Shown here piece by piece: positions 62,201-64,000 of a DNA stretch of 64,000 bases (positions are counted from its first letter, which is position 1; every line of letters starts with the position of its first letter). The DNA comes from Panulirus ornatus (lineage: Eukaryota > Arthropoda > Malacostraca > Decapoda > Palinuridae), in NCBI RefSeq assembly GCF_036320965.1, contig NC_092238.1, positions 17,494,194 to 17,558,193 of the forward strand, given 5' to 3'. The notes beneath the pieces were generated by a model, which was given only the letters and a program-made list of their open reading frames with translations, was not told the DNA's origin and did not search any database. Both the position numbers and the translations under genes were made by a program.

Positions 62201-64000
62201 GCAGAGGGTGTGGTGGCATGGTGTAGCAGAGGGTGGTGTGCATGGTGGTAGCAGAGGGTGGTGGTGGCATGGTGGTAGCAGAGGGTGGTGGTGGCATGGT
62301 GGTAGCAGAGGGTGGTGGCATGGTGGTAGCAGAGTGGTGGTGGCATGGTGGTAGCAGAGGGTTGGTGTGCATTGTGGCTAGCAGAGGGTGTGGTGGCATG
62401 GTGGTAGCAGGAAGTGGTGGTGGCATAGTGGTAGCAGAGGGTGGTGGTTGTTTGGTGGTAGCAGAGGGTGTTGGTGGCATGGTGGTAGCAGAGTATGTGG
62501 TGGCGTTGTGGCAGCAGAGGGTGGTGGTGGCGTGGTGGTAGCAGAGGGTGGTGGTGGCATGGTGGCAGCAGAGGGTGGTGATGACTTGGTGGCAGCAGAG
62601 GGTGATGGTGGCATGGTGGTAGCAGAGAGTAGTGGTGACATGGTGGCAACAGAGGGTGGTGGTGGCGTGGTGGCAGAGGAGGATGGTGGTGGCATTGTGG
62701 TAGCAGAGGGTAGTGGTGGCATGGTGGTAACAGAGGGTGATGGTGGCATGGTGGTAGCAGAGGGTGGTGGTGGCATGGTGGCAGCAGAGGATGGTGGTGG
62801 CATGGAGGCAGTAGAGGGTGGTGGTTGCATGGTGGCAGAAGAGGGTGGTGATGGCATAGTGATAGCAGAGGGTGGTGGTGGCATGGTGGCAGCAGAAGGT
62901 GGTGGTGGCATTGTGGTAGCAGAGGGTGGTGGTGGCATGGTGGTAGCAAAGGGTGGTGGTGTCATGGTGGTAGCAGAGGATTATGGTGGCATTGTGGTAG
63001 CAGAGAGTGGTGGTGGCTTGGTGGAAGAGGAGGGTGATGGTGGCATGGTGGCAGCAGAGGGTGGTGGTGGCATGGTGGTAGCAGAGGGTGGTGGTGGCGC
63101 GAGGCAGCGGAGGGTGGTGAAGGCCTGTTGGCAGAAGAGGCAGCAGAGGGTGATAGTGGCATGGTGGTAGCAGAGGATGGTGGTGGCATGGTGGCAGCAG
63201 AGGGTGGTGATGGCATAGTAACAGCAGAGGGTGGTGGTGGCAGGGTGGCAGCTGAGGGTGATGGTGGCATGGTGGTAGCAGAGGGGGGTGGTGGTATGGT
63301 GGTAGCAGAGGGAGGTGGTGGCATGGTGGTAACAGAGGATTGTGGTTGCATGGTGGCAGCAGAAGGTGGTGGTGTCATGGTTGCAGCAGAGGATGATGGT
63401 GGCGTGGTGGTAGCATAGGATGGTGGTGGCATGGTGGCAGCAGAGGGTCGTGATGGCATGACGGCAGCAGAGAGTGGTGGTGGCATGGTGGCAGTGGATG
63501 GTGGTGGTGGCATGGTGTCAGCAGAGGGTGATGGTGTCATGGTGGTAGCAGAAGGTGGTGGTGGTATGGTGGTAGCAGAGGGTGGTGATGGCATGGTGGT
63601 AGCAAAGGATGGTGGTGGCATGGTGGCAGCAGAGGGTGGTGGTGGCATGGTGGCAGCAGTGGGTGGTGGTGGCTTGGTGGCAGCAGATTGCTGTGGTGGC
63701 ATGGTGGCAGTAGAGGGTGGTGGTGGCATGGTGGCAGCAGAGTGTGGTGATGGCATGGTCACAACAGATGGGTGTGGTAGTATGGTGGCAGCAGAGGATG
63801 GTGGTGGCATGGTGGCAGCAGATGGTGCTGGTGGCATGGTGGAAGCAGAGGCTGGTGATGGTATGGTGGCAGCAGAGGGTGGTGGTGGCATGGTGGCAGC
63901 AGAGGGTAGTGGTGGCAGCATGGTGAGAGCAGAGGGTGGTGGTGGCATGGTGGTAGCAGAGGGTGGTGGTGGCATTGTGGCAGCAGAGGGTGGTGATGGT
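53231..64000. repeat. 27-bp G-rich satellite with higher-order structure
   Basis: The unit is GTGGCAGCAGAGGGTGGTGG followed by TGGCATG, exactly 27 bp. It therefore translates as (MVAAEGGGG)n on the plus strand and (MPPPPSAAT)n or (CHHHPLLPP)n on the minus strand. Long open frames (for example 432 codons at 56002-57300 and 581 codons at 54744-56489) follow from a stop-free unit of nine codons. Diagnostic variant units recur at about 1.1-1.3 kb, and a 159-bp six-unit block is duplicated at 56461 and 56620. The array continues past the window edge. Confidence 0.94.
59452..59472. repeat. T21 homopolymer inside the 27-bp array
   Basis: A run of 21 T interrupts the otherwise T-run-free G-rich array (GAGGGTGG, then T21, then GGGATGGTGG). 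It sits in the zone with many single-base losses and is likely a sequencing or consensus artefact. Confidence 0.85.

Noticed and set aside
46850..64000. Telomeric or subtelomeric repeat array
   Set aside because: The G-rich units are 27-33 bp with GGT steps. No TTAGG or TTAGGG runs are present anywhere in the window.

Overview
The window looks like repeat-dense, intergenic DNA from an animal nuclear genome. A decapod crustacean is my best guess, from the RTE-type LINEs with long (TA)n tracts, the Penelope-like fragments and the abundance of minisatellites. No host protein-coding gene could be supported. The only convincing coding sequence belongs to retrotransposons (endonuclease and reverse transcriptase), and every copy is truncated or broken.

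Layout. 1-3545: three fragments of one LINE family (A and B on +, C on -), ending in a (TA)n tract. 3546-4248: single-copy DNA. 4249-8483: a degenerate 17-bp minisatellite. 8484-21992: the left arm of a large inverted repeat. Reading inward it holds a CCA-rich 30-33-bp array, a short single-copy stretch, a 38-bp x6 array, a 30-bp x8 array, a 37-bp array of 4.2 kb, a single-copy stretch, a 32-bp array, a single-copy stretch and a ~56-bp array. 21993-33174: the spacer between the arms. It holds the end of the 56-bp array, a 19-bp minisatellite, two Penelope-like fragments each with a hammerhead-ribozyme-like core, an almost full-length but dead LINE (D), further LINE pieces (E, G, F) and many (TA)n tracts. 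33175-52690: the right arm, with the same modules in reverse order and orientation. It is longer (19.5 versus 13.5 kb), mostly because its 37-bp array is 9.8 kb, and it carries a private 325-bp hAT-like insertion. 52691-64000: the G-rich array continues as a younger 27-bp satellite with higher-order periodicity. Its middle part (about 58.2-62.4 kb) is full of single-base losses.

How the parts relate. The two arms are an old inverted duplication, 1-4% diverged in the single-copy pieces I compared by eye. Their tandem arrays have since changed copy number independently. Retroelements accumulated in the spacer and at the window's left edge, and almost every LINE boundary is a (TA)n tract. The most notable items are the inverted duplication with independently evolving arrays, the ribozyme-bearing Penelope fragments with a 70-bp palindrome, the inverted GCGAGGTAGCG motifs in the LINE UTRs, and the higher-order structure of the 27-bp satellite. 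Many long open frames exist in the arrays only because unit lengths are multiples of three or stop-poor, and I do not call them genes.
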